A stretch of DNA of 64,000 bases from Komagataeibacter europaeus LMG 18890 (GTDB lineage: Bacteria > Pseudomonadota > Alphaproteobacteria > Acetobacterales > Acetobacteraceae), in contig NZ_CADP01000005.1 of the NCBI RefSeq assembly GCF_000285295.1, positions 1 to 64,000 of the forward strand, written 5' to 3'. Shown in pieces: positions 28,577 through 37,277 of this stretch. Below the pieces are notes generated by a model. That model was not told the DNA's origin. It was given only the letters and a program-made list of their open reading frames with translations, and did not search any database. Every line of letters starts with the position of its first letter. Position 1 is the first letter of the stretch. The translations under genes and the position numbers were made by a program.

Positions 28577-29101
28577 TTATTTTTTGGGACCGCTGACGGT
28601 CGGGGTCGCACCCTGCGTCAGGTTGCGCCCAAGGGCCGAATCCTCACGCAGGCGGGCATTCTCCGCCTTGCCGTTCACAAGGTTACCGGCTCCGCCGCCA
28701 TGCCAGAACATCAGCTTGTCAACAAAACTGGTGTCGGCGCGACCCATTTCGCCCTTGTCCTCCGCATTGGAGGCAACCTGCGCTTCACCCACCAGCGCGG
28801 TCTGGCCTGCGCTGTCGGTACCATCAGCGCCCTGCAGCGCCACATTGGGGGACAGCGTTTCCAGCGCCTGCATGCGCGGGTTGGTATCCTGCGCGCGCTG
28901 GATGGCGTTGCTGTTGGGCGCGCCCAGTTCATCGGACGGCGGCATGGACAGCGGCGCACGGGTCGTGACCGTGTATTCGTCCGGCAGGCTCCGCTCCAGC
29001 CCGAAGGCGCGCGAAACATCGGCACCGGTGCAGCCCGACAACAGGAAGCCGCCCGAGACAAGCATTGCACAGGAAAGGGGTCTGAAAGCAGAAATCGCCA
29101 T
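28577..29101 (-). CDS. DUF3035 family lipoprotein
   Basis: A 174-residue predicted lipoprotein with lipobox LLSGC at about residue 22. The middle has the family-like region LPDEYTVTTRAPLSMPPS, which matches my memory of DUF3035, a family encoded next to lspA in many alphaproteobacteria. It is probably attached to the outer membrane; its function is unknown, with a role in outer-membrane assembly sometimes suggested. I start it at 29101; the frame continues upstream to 29170 only by overlapping lspA. It sits 58 bases after lspA. Confidence 0.75.
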   Translation of the reverse strand: MAISAFRPLSCAMLVSGGFLLSGCTGADVSRAFGLERSLPDEYTVTTRAPLSMPPSDELGAPNSNAIQRAQDTNPRMQALETLSPNVALQGADGTDSAGQTALVGEAQVASNAEDKGEMGRADTSFVDKLMFWHGGGAGNLVNGKAENARLREDSALGRNLTQGATPTVSGPKK

Positions 29102-29159
29102 ATCTCGCCTATTACCGTTAGTGGAACGGTTCGGCAAGCATGTGCAGGCCGCGCCTCCC

Positions 29160-29633
29160 CTAGTTTGCATCGCGATTACGCATATTGTCGATAATCAGGA
29201 TCGCAACACCGCAATCAATCATGGCGTCGGCGATATTGAACACCGGCCATGACCAGCCAAAGGCATGGGCGTCAATGAAATCAACCACCGCGCCAAAGCG
29301 CAACCGGTCAATGACATTGCCGATCGCCCCGCCCATGATCATGCCCAGCGCAACCGCCACCCACCGGCGCGGCGTGCGCGCAAGCCATACCGACAGGCCC
29401 GCCACGATCGCCAGCGCCGCGACGGAAAAGATGATGCGCCCGGCGGCCCCGGCACCACCCAGCATGCCGAACGTGATGGCATGGTTCCATACCATCGTCA
29501 GGTTCAGCACCGGCAGCAACGGCACGCTTTCACGCGCGGGCAGGTCATAGATATCAAGTATCCAGAACTTGCTGGCCTGGTCGGCCGCCAGCGCGCCCAG
29601 CAGGCACGCGCCGCCCAGAACACGGTTGTTCAT
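29160..29633 (-). CDS. lspA: Prolipoprotein signal peptidase (SPase II)
   Basis: Inner-membrane aspartic peptidase that removes signal peptides of lipoproteins. The 157 residues have four membrane segments and the two catalytic aspartates in GNVIDRL and NIADAMID. The ATG at 29633 lies five bases after the ileS stop, so the two genes are probably co-translated; the frame upstream is an ileS shadow. ileS-lspA-DUF3035 is a standard order. Several predicted lipoproteins in this window would be its substrates. Confidence 0.94.
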   Translation of the reverse strand: MNNRVLGGACLLGALAADQASKFWILDIYDLPARESVPLLPVLNLTMVWNHAITFGMLGGAGAAGRIIFSVAALAIVAGLSVWLARTPRRWVAVALGMIMGGAIGNVIDRLRFGAVVDFIDAHAFGWSWPVFNIADAMIDCGVAILIIDNMRNRDAN

Positions 29634-29638
29634 GAAGG

Positions 29639-32512
29639 TTACGCCCCGTCCCGCACCACATCGACACAGCGCAGGCACAGTTCGGGGTGGGCCTTGTCCT
29701 GTCCCACTTCCTCCAGCACCTTCCAGCAGCGCGCGCATTTATGCCCCGTCGCGACACTGATGGTGGGAATGCCATGCGGCACGCCTTCCTGCGCCCCGTC
29801 CTCGCCCAGGTAGATCGAGCCGGCACCCGCGATGATGCTCACATCCGCCTGCGAGACGATGGTCAGTTCCGCCCAGTCCACGCCGTCAAACCGTGCGGCT
29901 TCCGCTTCCGACAACGGCAGGTCGAGCGCCGCCTGCAGCGATGACTTGACCATGCCGTCACGACGCGCGGTCTCGATTTCGGTCGTAATCACCCGGCGCA
30001 CCGCGCGCAGCATGACCCAGCGGTCCCCCAGTTCCGGATCATGCCACTGCGTCGGCAGTTCAGGGAACGGCTGCAGGTGGATGCTTTCGGCATTGCCGGG
30101 GCGGGCCAGCCATGCCTCCTCCGCCGTGAAGACCAGCACGGGGGCCAGCCATGCGCACAGACAGCGGTGCAACTGGTCCAGCACGGTGCGCGCCGCGCGG
30201 CGCTTCAGGCTGGATGCGCCATCACAGTAGATGGTGTCCTTGCGCACGTCGAAATAGAAGGCCGACAGGTCGGCGGCGCAGAAGCCATGCAGCGCGGGAT
30301 AGACACCCACCCATTCATGCGTTTCCACCGCGCGGGCCACGAGGCTGCCCAGTTCGGACATGCGGTGCAGGACCCAGCGTTCAAGTTCGGGCAGTTCCCC
30401 GAACGGCACGCGCTCGGCTTCGGTAAAGCCGTCCAACGCGCCCAGCAGCCAGCGCAGCGTATTGCGCAGGCGGCGGTAGAGTTCACCCTGCTGCTTGAGG
30501 ATTTCCTTGCCGATGCGCAGGTCATCATTCGTGTCGGAGTTCATGACCCACAGGCGCAGGATATCGGCCCCGAGGCTGTCATTCACGTCCTGTGGCGCGA
30601 TGACGTTGCCCAGTGACTTGGACATCTTGCGGCCCTGCTCATCCAGCACGAATCCGTTGGTGACCAGCGCCTTGTAGGGGGCGACGCCACGGGTGCCGAC
30701 ACTTTCCAGCAGCGACGACTGGAACCAGCCACGATGCTGGTCGGACCCCTCCAGGTACAGGTCGGCGGGGAATGGCATGTCGCCATGACCCAGCACGAAG
30801 GCATGGGTCGATCCACTTTCGAACCACACATCGACGATATCGAACACCTGTTCGTAATCGTCGGGGTTGCGGCCTTCACCAAGGAAACGCGCGGCGGGGG
30901 AACTGTACCACGCATCGGCCCCTTCCGCGCGGAAGGCGGTGACGATGCGCTCCATCACCGCGGCGTCGCGCAGGACCTCGCCCGTGCGCTTTTCCACGAA
31001 CACGGCAATCGGCACGCCCCAGGCGCGCTGGCGGCTTATGCACCAGTCGGGGCGGCCCGCCACCATGGATGTCAGGCGGTTGCGTGACTGCGCGGGCACG
31101 AACGTCACCTTTTCCAGCGCCGTCAGCGCGCGTTCACGCAGGTGGCCTTCGCCATCCATGCTGATGAACCACTGCGGGGTGGCGCGATAGATGATCGGCG
31201 CGCGCGAACGCCATGAATGGGGATAGGAATGGACCAGCACGGCCCGCGCCACCAGGCCACACGGCGCCGTGCCCGCCGCCACGGCGCGCTGCATGGCTTC
31301 CAGCAGGGCCTGGCACACCGGTTCGGCCGCCTTGAACACATGGCCACCGGCAAATAGCGGCACCCAGTCGGCATACCGGCCATCCCCCAGCACCATTTCG
31401 GTGATTTCCAGCCCGTAGGCACGGCCAAGGTTGAAGTCGTCCTCGCCATGGGCGGGGGCAGTGTGGACCAGGCCCGTGCCCGCTTCGGTCGTGACATGCG
31501 CGCCGGGCAGCAGCGGCACGTCGAAATCATAACCCTCCCCCCGCAGCGGGTGGGCGCAGATGGCGCCTTCCAGCGCGCTGCCAGGCAGGGTGTAGAGTAC
31601 GTGGTGGGCGGTGATGTCCGCTGCCTCGCAGAAGGGTACGATCAGGTCCTCGGCCACCAGCACGCGGGCGTCGGGTTCCAGCGTCGCATTGTCGCCCACG
31701 CCATCGACACGCACCACGGCATAGGTGATGTCGGGGCCATAGGCGATGGCACGGTTGGCGGGAATGGTCCACGGCGTGGTGGTCCAGATCACCGCCGCCA
31801 CGTCCTGCAGCGCCTTTGCCGGCGTGGGATCGGTCACGAAGGGGAAGGCCACGTGGATGGCGGTGGATTCGTGGTCGCGGTATTCGATCTCGGCTTCGGC
31901 CAGCGCGGTCTTTTCAACCGGGCTCCACATGACCGGGCGCAGGCCACGGTACAGCAGGCCGTTGAGCAGGAATTTGCCGATTTCCCCCGCGATGGCCGCC
32001 TCGGACGAAAAATCCATGGTGGCGTAGCGGTTGGCCCATTCCGCCTGCACGCCCAGGCGGCGGAACTCGGCCGCCTGGATATCCAGCCATTTCTGGGCAT
32101 AGGCGCGGCATTCGGCGCGGAACTGCAGGACCGGCACGCTGTCCTTGTCCTGCCCGCGCTTGCGATATTCTTCCTCGATCTTCCATTCGATCGGCAGGCC
32201 ATGACAGTCCCAGCCCGGCACGTAATGGATACCGTATCCCGACATGCGGTGAGCGCGGTTGATCACGTCCTTGAGGATCTTGTTCAGCGCGTGGCCGATA
32301 TGCAGGTGCCCGTTGGCATAGGGCGGGCCATCATGCAGCATGAACACGTCACGCCCGCGCGCCTGTTCAAACAGGCGGTCATCGAGCTTCTCGCTCTCCC
32401 ACCCTGCCAGAATCTCCGGCTCCCGCCTGGGCAGGTTGCCCCGCATGGGAAAGGAAGTGGTCGGCAGGAAGACCGTCTCCCGGTAGAGATCCTGTGGTTT
32501 TGACTCGGACAT
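29639..32512 (-). CDS. ileS: Isoleucyl-tRNA synthetase
   Basis: Class I synthetase charging tRNA-Ile, 957 residues. It contains the HIGH motif in YANGHLHIGHALN, an editing domain inserted in the middle, the KMSKS motif in GRKMSKSLGNV at about 629, and a C-terminal zinc-binding region with CARC and CLRC. The start is taken at 32512 (MSESKPQDLY); an upstream ATG at 32551 would add 13 residues without family support. It follows ribF after 91 bases and leads into lspA. Confidence 0.95.
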   Translation of the reverse strand: MSESKPQDLYRETVFLPTTSFPMRGNLPRREPEILAGWESEKLDDRLFEQARGRDVFMLHDGPPYANGHLHIGHALNKILKDVINRAHRMSGYGIHYVPGWDCHGLPIEWKIEEEYRKRGQDKDSVPVLQFRAECRAYAQKWLDIQAAEFRRLGVQAEWANRYATMDFSSEAAIAGEIGKFLLNGLLYRGLRPVMWSPVEKTALAEAEIEYRDHESTAIHVAFPFVTDPTPAKALQDVAAVIWTTTPWTIPANRAIAYGPDITYAVVRVDGVGDNATLEPDARVLVAEDLIVPFCEAADITAHHVLYTLPGSALEGAICAHPLRGEGYDFDVPLLPGAHVTTEAGTGLVHTAPAHGEDDFNLGRAYGLEITEMVLGDGRYADWVPLFAGGHVFKAAEPVCQALLEAMQRAVAAGTAPCGLVARAVLVHSYPHSWRSRAPIIYRATPQWFISMDGEGHLRERALTALEKVTFVPAQSRNRLTSMVAGRPDWCISRQRAWGVPIAVFVEKRTGEVLRDAAVMERIVTAFRAEGADAWYSSPAARFLGEGRNPDDYEQVFDIVDVWFESGSTHAFVLGHGDMPFPADLYLEGSDQHRGWFQSSLLESVGTRGVAPYKALVTNGFVLDEQGRKMSKSLGNVIAPQDVNDSLGADILRLWVMNSDTNDDLRIGKEILKQQGELYRRLRNTLRWLLGALDGFTEAERVPFGELPELERWVLHRMSELGSLVARAVETHEWVGVYPALHGFCAADLSAFYFDVRKDTIYCDGASSLKRRAARTVLDQLHRCLCAWLAPVLVFTAEEAWLARPGNAESIHLQPFPELPTQWHDPELGDRWVMLRAVRRVITTEIETARRDGMVKSSLQAALDLPLSEAEAARFDGVDWAELTIVSQADVSIIAGAGSIYLGEDGAQEGVPHGIPTISVATGHKCARCWKVLEEVGQDKAHPELCLRCVDVVRDGA

Positions 32513-32603
32513 GGCCTGTTCTGTTCTTCTGGCAAGGGGAAGTGCATGCATGACCGGCGGCCACCATGCAGGGCAACCTTATGGGGACGCGGGCGGCACG
32601 GGG

Positions 32604-33563
32604 TCAAGTTCTGGCGGTTACGGGCGCGAATTCATGGGTGGACAGGTACGCCATCGCCTGCGTGCAATCGCGCGCGATCTGTTCCTTCAGCGCATCCAGA
32701 CCGTCAAACCGGCGTTCAGCACGCAGCAGGGTATGCAGCGCCACCGACAGGGTCTGGCCATACAGGTCACCTGAAAAGCCCAGCAGGTGGACTTCTAGCC
32801 GGCTTTCCTGCCCGTCATTGATGGTTGGCCTGCGCCCGATATTGGCCACGCCGGGATAGACGCCGCCATCGGCCATGCGCACGCTGACGGCATACACCCC
32901 GCGCGCGGGTTCCAGATGGCGGCCCAGCGCGATGTTGGCGGTGGGGAAGCCCAGCAGGCGGCCACGCTTGTCCCCATGCTGGACCACGCCACGAATCGAC
33001 CACGGGCGGCCCAGTTCCTCCGCCGCGCGTTCGGGGTAGCCATCCTGCAGCAGCCTGCGGATCCGGCTGGATGAATACGGACCCAGCGCATCGGACAGCG
33101 GTGGCACCACGCTCAGGCCGATACCCAGTTCGGCGGTCCGTTCAGTCAGGAAGGCGACATTGCCCCGCCTGCGGTGGCCAAAGGCGAAATCCATGCCGCA
33201 GGCGACATGATGCAGCCCCAGCCCTTCATGCAGGACGCGGGTGACGAAATCCTCGGCGCTCATGGCGCTGAATTCACGGTCGAACGCGATCTGGAACACA
33301 TGCTGGACACCAAGTGCGGACAGCGCGGCAAAGCGTTCCTGCGACAGTGTCAGGCGAAAGGGCGGGTCCTGCGGGCGGAAAAGTTCACGCGGGTGCGGCT
33401 CAAACGTCACGACGGCCAGTTTGCGGTCAGGCCGGGCCGTGTGCAGGGCCTGTATCAGGTGGGCATGGCCCAGATGCACGCCATCGAAATTGCCCAGCGC
33501 CGCCACGGCCCCCCGCGCGGTATCGGGAATATCGCGCCAGTCGGTATGCAGATGCGCCTTCAT
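32604..33563 (-). CDS. ribF: Bifunctional riboflavin kinase/FMN adenylyltransferase
   Basis: Turns riboflavin into FMN and then FAD. The 319 residues have the nucleotidyltransferase domain (LGNFDGVHLGHAHL at the N-terminus; SSSRIRRLL near the middle) and the C-terminal kinase domain (GRLLGFPTANI). The start overlaps the mtnC stop in an ATGA. ribF upstream of ileS and lspA is a widespread bacterial order. Confidence 0.95.
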   Translation of the reverse strand: MKAHLHTDWRDIPDTARGAVAALGNFDGVHLGHAHLIQALHTARPDRKLAVVTFEPHPRELFRPQDPPFRLTLSQERFAALSALGVQHVFQIAFDREFSAMSAEDFVTRVLHEGLGLHHVACGMDFAFGHRRRGNVAFLTERTAELGIGLSVVPPLSDALGPYSSSRIRRLLQDGYPERAAEELGRPWSIRGVVQHGDKRGRLLGFPTANIALGRHLEPARGVYAVSVRMADGGVYPGVANIGRRPTINDGQESRLEVHLLGFSGDLYGQTLSVALHTLLRAERRFDGLDALKEQIARDCTQAMAYLSTHEFAPVTART

Positions 33564-34276
33564 GCCTGCACCGCGCGGGGCAGGCCGAACCGCGCGGCGA
33601 CCTCATCCAGCGTCGCGGCGACGGGATGCGTGGTCCCGGGCTGCGTGCCATCCTGCGGACGTACGATCTGGCAGGTGCGCAGGCCCGCTTCCGCCGCCGC
33701 ATCCAGTTCGGCCACCACATCGGACAGGAACAGCACATCGCCCGGCTGCCACTGCGCGTCCTGCACGATGCTGGTATAGCTCCGCGCCTCGCGCTTGCTG
33801 CCCATCTGCAGGTCGTAGAAGCCGACGAACACGCTGCTCAGGTCACCATCGGTCGTATGCCCATAGATCAGCTTCTGTGCCGCGACCGAACCGGATGAAT
33901 AGACCGCCAGCGCCAGTCCCGCCGCCGCCCAGCAGCGCAGCGCAGGCGTCACGTCCGGGTACAGCGTGGCCTTCAGCACGCCATCGGCATAACCCTGCGC
34001 CCAGACCATGCCCTGCAGCGCCTTCAGGGGCGCGACCTTCGCATCGGCATCCATCCATGCCTCCAGCTGGCGCAGGGGCGGCACACCGGGGGCAAGGCGG
34101 GCGATTTCTTCCACCTGCGCGCGCACGGCCGGATCATCCGCCTTCGTGCGCAGCAATGCGGGCAGCGCCTTGCGGGCATAGGGGAACAATATGTCATGGA
34201 CGAAGGAAACCGGTATGGTCGTTCCCTCAATATCCAGCAGCACCGCACGTACTGGCGGCTGCGTGGCCTGGGTCAC
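33560..34276 (-). CDS. mtnC: Enolase-phosphatase E1 (methionine salvage)
   Basis: HAD-family enzyme that enolises and dephosphorylates diketo-methylthiopentyl phosphate to acireductone. In the 238 residues the HAD nucleophile motif is LLDIEGTT (aspartate 15, glutamate 17), with a later YSSGSVAAQKL and LFLSDVVAELD acidic motif. It lies between mtnD, the next enzyme of the pathway, and ribF, with which it overlaps by four bases. Confidence 0.9.
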   Translation of the reverse strand: MTQATQPPVRAVLLDIEGTTIPVSFVHDILFPYARKALPALLRTKADDPAVRAQVEEIARLAPGVPPLRQLEAWMDADAKVAPLKALQGMVWAQGYADGVLKATLYPDVTPALRCWAAAGLALAVYSSGSVAAQKLIYGHTTDGDLSSVFVGFYDLQMGSKREARSYTSIVQDAQWQPGDVLFLSDVVAELDAAAEAGLRTCQIVRPQDGTQPGTTHPVAATLDEVAARFGLPRAVQA

Positions 34277-34299
34277 GTTCTCATCTCCCTCAGTGCGGG

Positions 34300-34842
34300 T
34301 CAGGCTTCAACGGGGAAGCGGGCCGCGATGTCACTGCCTGTATATTGCGCGATCCACCCGTCCGGGTTGGTGAAGACGCGAAGGGTCACGAAATCCGGTG
34401 TCTCCCCGCCATCAAACCAGTGGGGAATGCCGGCAGGCACCGAAATCCGGTCGCCCGCCGTGCAGCGCACGTCATACACGCGCCCGCCCACATGCAGGAT
34501 GAAATCCCCCTGCCCGTGAACAAAGAAACGGACCTCGTCCTCGCTATGGACGTGTTCGGACAGGTATTTGCCGCGCGCCTGCGCCCAGCCCTGCGTCTCG
34601 GGGCCGACACGCAGCACATCGGCCGAACCCGCACCCGTCTCGCCCATCAACTGGTCAAGATAGGGACGGTAGGCGTCCAGCACCTCGGCTTCGGGCGCGG
34701 TGCGCGGGGGGACGACGGGACTGTCCCAGCGTTCAAAACGCACGTTGATCGCCGAAAGCTCGGATGCGATCCGCTTCGGGTCGGTCAGGTAGATGATGGG
34801 CGTGCCGGGATTGTTGTCGGCATAGACGTTCAGGCTGCTCAT
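34300..34842 (-). CDS. mtnD: Acireductone dioxygenase (methionine salvage)
   Basis: Cupin metalloenzyme that splits acireductone to the keto acid precursor of methionine. The 180 residues hold the metal ligands H97, H99, E103 (HVHSEDEVRF) and H141 (GIPHWF). Iron or nickel occupancy decides the product and cannot be read here. The start at 34842 has AAGGAAG upstream and overlaps the mtnB stop in an ATGA; the longer open frame is an mtnB shadow. Confidence 0.92.
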   Translation of the reverse strand: MSSLNVYADNNPGTPIIYLTDPKRIASELSAINVRFERWDSPVVPPRTAPEAEVLDAYRPYLDQLMGETGAGSADVLRVGPETQGWAQARGKYLSEHVHSEDEVRFFVHGQGDFILHVGGRVYDVRCTAGDRISVPAGIPHWFDGGETPDFVTLRVFTNPDGWIAQYTGSDIAARFPVEA

Positions 34843-35474
34843 CGGAGCTTCCTTTCTTCCAGTTCGCAGGCCAGCAGGAATTCCAGCCCTTCCAGCCGGG
34901 CCAGCGCGGCATCCATGTCCGCCCCCCACGCATACACCCCGTGGCCACGGATGATGTAGCCCGCGCACATGCCATCCAGATGGGGCGCCACGACACCGGA
35001 CAGGCGGGCAATGTCCTGGTCATTGTCGAATATGGGCACGCGCACCCGTGCGGCGTGGGTATTCTGGCCCGCAAATACTTTCTGGACTTCGTAATTTTCC
35101 AGTACCAGTGCATCCCCCCCCAGCCGCGACAGCACGGTGGAGGCGACGGAATGACCATGCAGCACCGCGCCCGCCCGCGGGTCATGGGCATAGATCTGGC
35201 AATGCAGCAGGGTTTCCGCACTGGGCCGGTCGCCCGTGGTCAGGGGCCTGCCCGCCGCATCGACGCATATGACCCCGTCCGTCCCCAGCAGCCCCTTGTG
35301 GCCGCCAGACCGCGTGATGGCCAGGTTGCCATCGGGCAGGCGGATGCTGATATTGCCCGCCGTAGCGGGTACCCAGCCGAAACGGTCCATGCGCCGCCCT
35401 GCCGCAATGATCTGTTCCACCGCGCGGCAGTACGCTCCGGCCGGAAACACTGCTTTGTCCATTACGCCGCCCAT
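34839..35474 (-). CDS. mtnB: Methylthioribulose-1-phosphate dehydratase (methionine salvage)
   Basis: Class II aldolase-fold zinc enzyme, first of the three salvage enzymes encoded here. The 211 residues include GNISIRLPDG, the zinc-binding LHGHSVAS and the later RGHGVYAWG. The start could be at 35474 or 35462; neither has a strong ribosome site. mtnB-mtnD-mtnC form a tight unit, but mtnA and an MTA phosphorylase or nucleosidase are not in the window. Confidence 0.9.
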   Translation of the reverse strand: MGGVMDKAVFPAGAYCRAVEQIIAAGRRMDRFGWVPATAGNISIRLPDGNLAITRSGGHKGLLGTDGVICVDAAGRPLTTGDRPSAETLLHCQIYAHDPRAGAVLHGHSVASTVLSRLGGDALVLENYEVQKVFAGQNTHAARVRVPIFDNDQDIARLSGVVAPHLDGMCAGYIIRGHGVYAWGADMDAALARLEGLEFLLACELEERKLR

Positions 35475-35502
35475 CCACGCGCCACCGGCGCGCGGTCCAT
35501 CA

Positions 35503-35748
35503 TCATTTCACGTTGTTGGTCGAATGCTGCGGTGCTTCGGTAAAGGAGGCGTCCTTTTCCTTGCCCGGTCCCTGGATATGGCCGGTCGGCACCGGTTCCT
35601 CCGGGGTGTCATCCGCCATGTTCTTCTTGAACGACTTGATCCCGCGCGCCATGTCACCCATGAGCGAACTGATCTTCCCACCGCCGCCAAACAGTACCAG
35701 CACCACCGCCAGCACGATCAGCCAATGTCCCCAGCTCAAGCTACCCAT
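35503..35748 (-). CDS. tatA: Twin-arginine translocase subunit TatA
   Basis: Pore-forming subunit that exports folded proteins. The 81 residues have the classic single membrane helix ([19 protein letters not shown]), the hinge, and the amphipathic helix [19 protein letters not shown], followed by a polar tail. The ATG at 35748 follows GAGG; an open frame to 35802 adds no conserved sequence. tatB and tatC are not adjacent, so TatA is encoded apart from its partners. Confidence 0.9.
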   Translation of the reverse strand: MGSLSWGHWLIVLAVVLVLFGGGGKISSLMGDMARGIKSFKKNMADDTPEEPVPTGHIQGPGKEKDASFTEAPQHSTNNVK

Positions 35749-35881
35749 CGCATCCCTCGATCCGCGTCCATGACGCAAAATACCGTATTGTCCATCCGCC
35801 ATCCCATATGGCGGCGGCCTGCCCTTCCCCGCCTATGTGAGGGGAGAGCCGGTGATATGCAAGCACCCCCACCGCCCCCGG

Positions 35882-36346
35882 TCAGCCTGCCGGCAGGATA
35901 AACCCGTAAGCAGGATAGACGGTTTTGCCCATGTCGTGAATGGGGGACCACCAGACCTTTACCCGCGACCAGTCGTTACGGGCCGATACGTCGATCACCG
36001 GCTCACCCCGGCCAATGCGTCCGGGCACCCAGTTGGCCTGATCCACCAGCACCTCACGCGGGTTGCGCACCGAACGCACGACGGATACGTGCCCGTCGGG
36101 CAGGCGGCCCGTGGCGCGGAACACCAGCACGGCCCCCGCTCTGGGCGCATGGGTGCGTGGATAATGGCCCTGCGCCTGTCCCCACCATGACGCGGCGGCG
36201 CCACTAAGCTGTACATGCGTGACCTGCCGTGCATAGGGGGCGCACTGCACCGCCCCGTGCCAGCCATGCCCGCTGCCTCCCCCGGCACAGGCCGCAAGCG
36301 ACAGCAGGCCGCCCACCGCCATGATCCGCGCTGATACGCACTTCAT
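35882..36346 (-). CDS. CHAP-domain lipoprotein (putative amidase/endopeptidase)
   Basis: A 154-residue predicted lipoprotein (lipobox LAAC, cysteine 20). The mature part resembles a CHAP (NlpC/P60-like) domain with candidate catalytic cysteine 35 (QCAPYAR) and histidine 86 (DGHVSVV). Such enzymes cut peptidoglycan peptides. The start overlaps the recX stop in an ATGA, so the two may be co-translated despite unrelated roles. Confidence 0.75.
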   Translation of the reverse strand: MKCVSARIMAVGGLLSLAACAGGGSGHGWHGAVQCAPYARQVTHVQLSGAAASWWGQAQGHYPRTHAPRAGAVLVFRATGRLPDGHVSVVRSVRNPREVLVDQANWVPGRIGRGEPVIDVSARNDWSRVKVWWSPIHDMGKTVYPAYGFILPAG

Positions 36347-36984
36347 GCCATCCTCATGCGCATGATCCTGTCCTCCGCCTCACCCAGTTCCATGTCCAGC
36401 GCCCTGCGCGCCGTATCATGGGTAAAACCCGCCCGCGCCATGGCGTCCATTGCACGGCGGTAGCGCCTGTCCACCTCGGCCCCGTCCGCATCGGGGCGCA
36501 CGAAAGGGCCGGCACGCCGCTTGCGGGCAAAGACAAGGGCCGCAGCCAGTTCGGTTTCCTGCCCTTCCCCATCACGGGGACCAAGGGCTTCCTCCACCGC
36601 GTGGCTTACCGTGGCCTCATCCACGCCGCGCGCGCCCAGATGGGCGGCGACCATGCGGCGCGAGCGACCCGCGCGGGCAAGGGAACGGGCGCGGAATTCG
36701 GAAAAGCGGGCGTCATCCACCGCGCCCAGCCCCTCCATATCGGTCACGATACCGGCAATGGCACCGCGCGCAGGCTGCACGGCGCGGGCCGCGTCATCTT
36801 CATCCATGCCGCTGCTGACCGCGCGCCGCACCCAGCGGTCGATATGACGGGCCAGCATCCGTTCCACACCCGCGTGGGTCGCGGAAAAACGTGCAAGATA
36901 GGCCAGCGCCACGGCCCGCAGCCCGGCTGCATCCGGCACGGTGGCAAGCGGTCGGGGGGCGGAACGGGAAGGACGGGCGACCAT
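36343..36984 (-). CDS. recX: RecX-family regulatory protein
   Basis: A 213-residue, arginine- and alanine-rich helical protein resembling RecX, which limits RecA filaments. Repeated three-helix units are visible, for example ALAYLARFSATHAGVERML and DARFSEFRARSLARAGRSRRMVAAHLGARGVDE. Similarity is moderate, and recA is not adjacent, so the name is provisional. It is the first gene of the - strand block and ends in an ATGA overlap with the CHAP lipoprotein gene. Confidence 0.7.
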   Translation of the reverse strand: MVARPSRSAPRPLATVPDAAGLRAVALAYLARFSATHAGVERMLARHIDRWVRRAVSSGMDEDDAARAVQPARGAIAGIVTDMEGLGAVDDARFSEFRARSLARAGRSRRMVAAHLGARGVDEATVSHAVEEALGPRDGEGQETELAAALVFARKRRAGPFVRPDADGAEVDRRYRRAMDAMARAGFTHDTARRALDMELGEAEDRIMRMRMA

Positions 36985-37067
36985 GTTCCCTACTGTGCCA
37001 CAGCCATGCGGCCGCGCCCATCATTATGCACGGATGTATGGCTGCCATGGCCATGGCGGGGGCGGAA

Positions 37068-37169
37068 ATGGCGCGAAGGTTGCATTTCACACAGGCGGGC
37101 CATATTCTTCCTCCTTTCCGGACTGACATACGGAGACAGGACGGCGCGTTGGATCGCCACCCCCGTTAG
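37068..37169 (+). CDS. Possible arginine-rich leader peptide upstream of argD
   Basis: A 33-codon open frame, starting ATG GCG CGA AGG and ending TAG, sits 108 bases before argD. Seven codons are arginine (residues 3, 4, 18, 22, 23, 30, 33), including CGA, AGG and AGA, which should be rare at this GC content, and two are adjacent (CGG AGA). The G-rich GGGGGCGG just upstream could be a ribosome site. A hairpin follows at 37185. High-GC shadow frames are often arginine-rich, so this is only suggestive. Confidence 0.35.
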   Translation: MARRLHFTQAGHILPPFRTDIRRQDGALDRHPR

Positions 37170-37184
37170 TAGCCGGAGAAATCG

Positions 37185-37226
37185 GAAAACGGAATATGCC
37201 CACCCCCATGGCGGTGGGCCGTTTTC
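37185..37226 (+). promoter_or_regulatory. Hairpin before argD, possible attenuator
   Basis: GAAAACGG plus CCCACC pair with GGTGGG plus CCGTTTTC, leaving a six-base bulge on the left and an eight-base loop. A T-rich stretch follows. An upstream CCACC at about 37157 could pair with the same GGTGG, giving an alternative fold. Its place between a possible leader peptide and argD suggests attenuation; it may also be a plain terminator. Confidence 0.45.
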
Positions 37227-37277
37227 GTTTCTGAATCCCGATCCTTTTTCTTTGACCTGAAATCACAAGGCTGTTCC

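Noticed and set aside
36985-37277. Known riboswitch upstream of argD
   Set aside because: I compared it with remembered consensus for SAM-II, guanidine and speF motifs and saw no match; only the hairpin and leader frame are reported.
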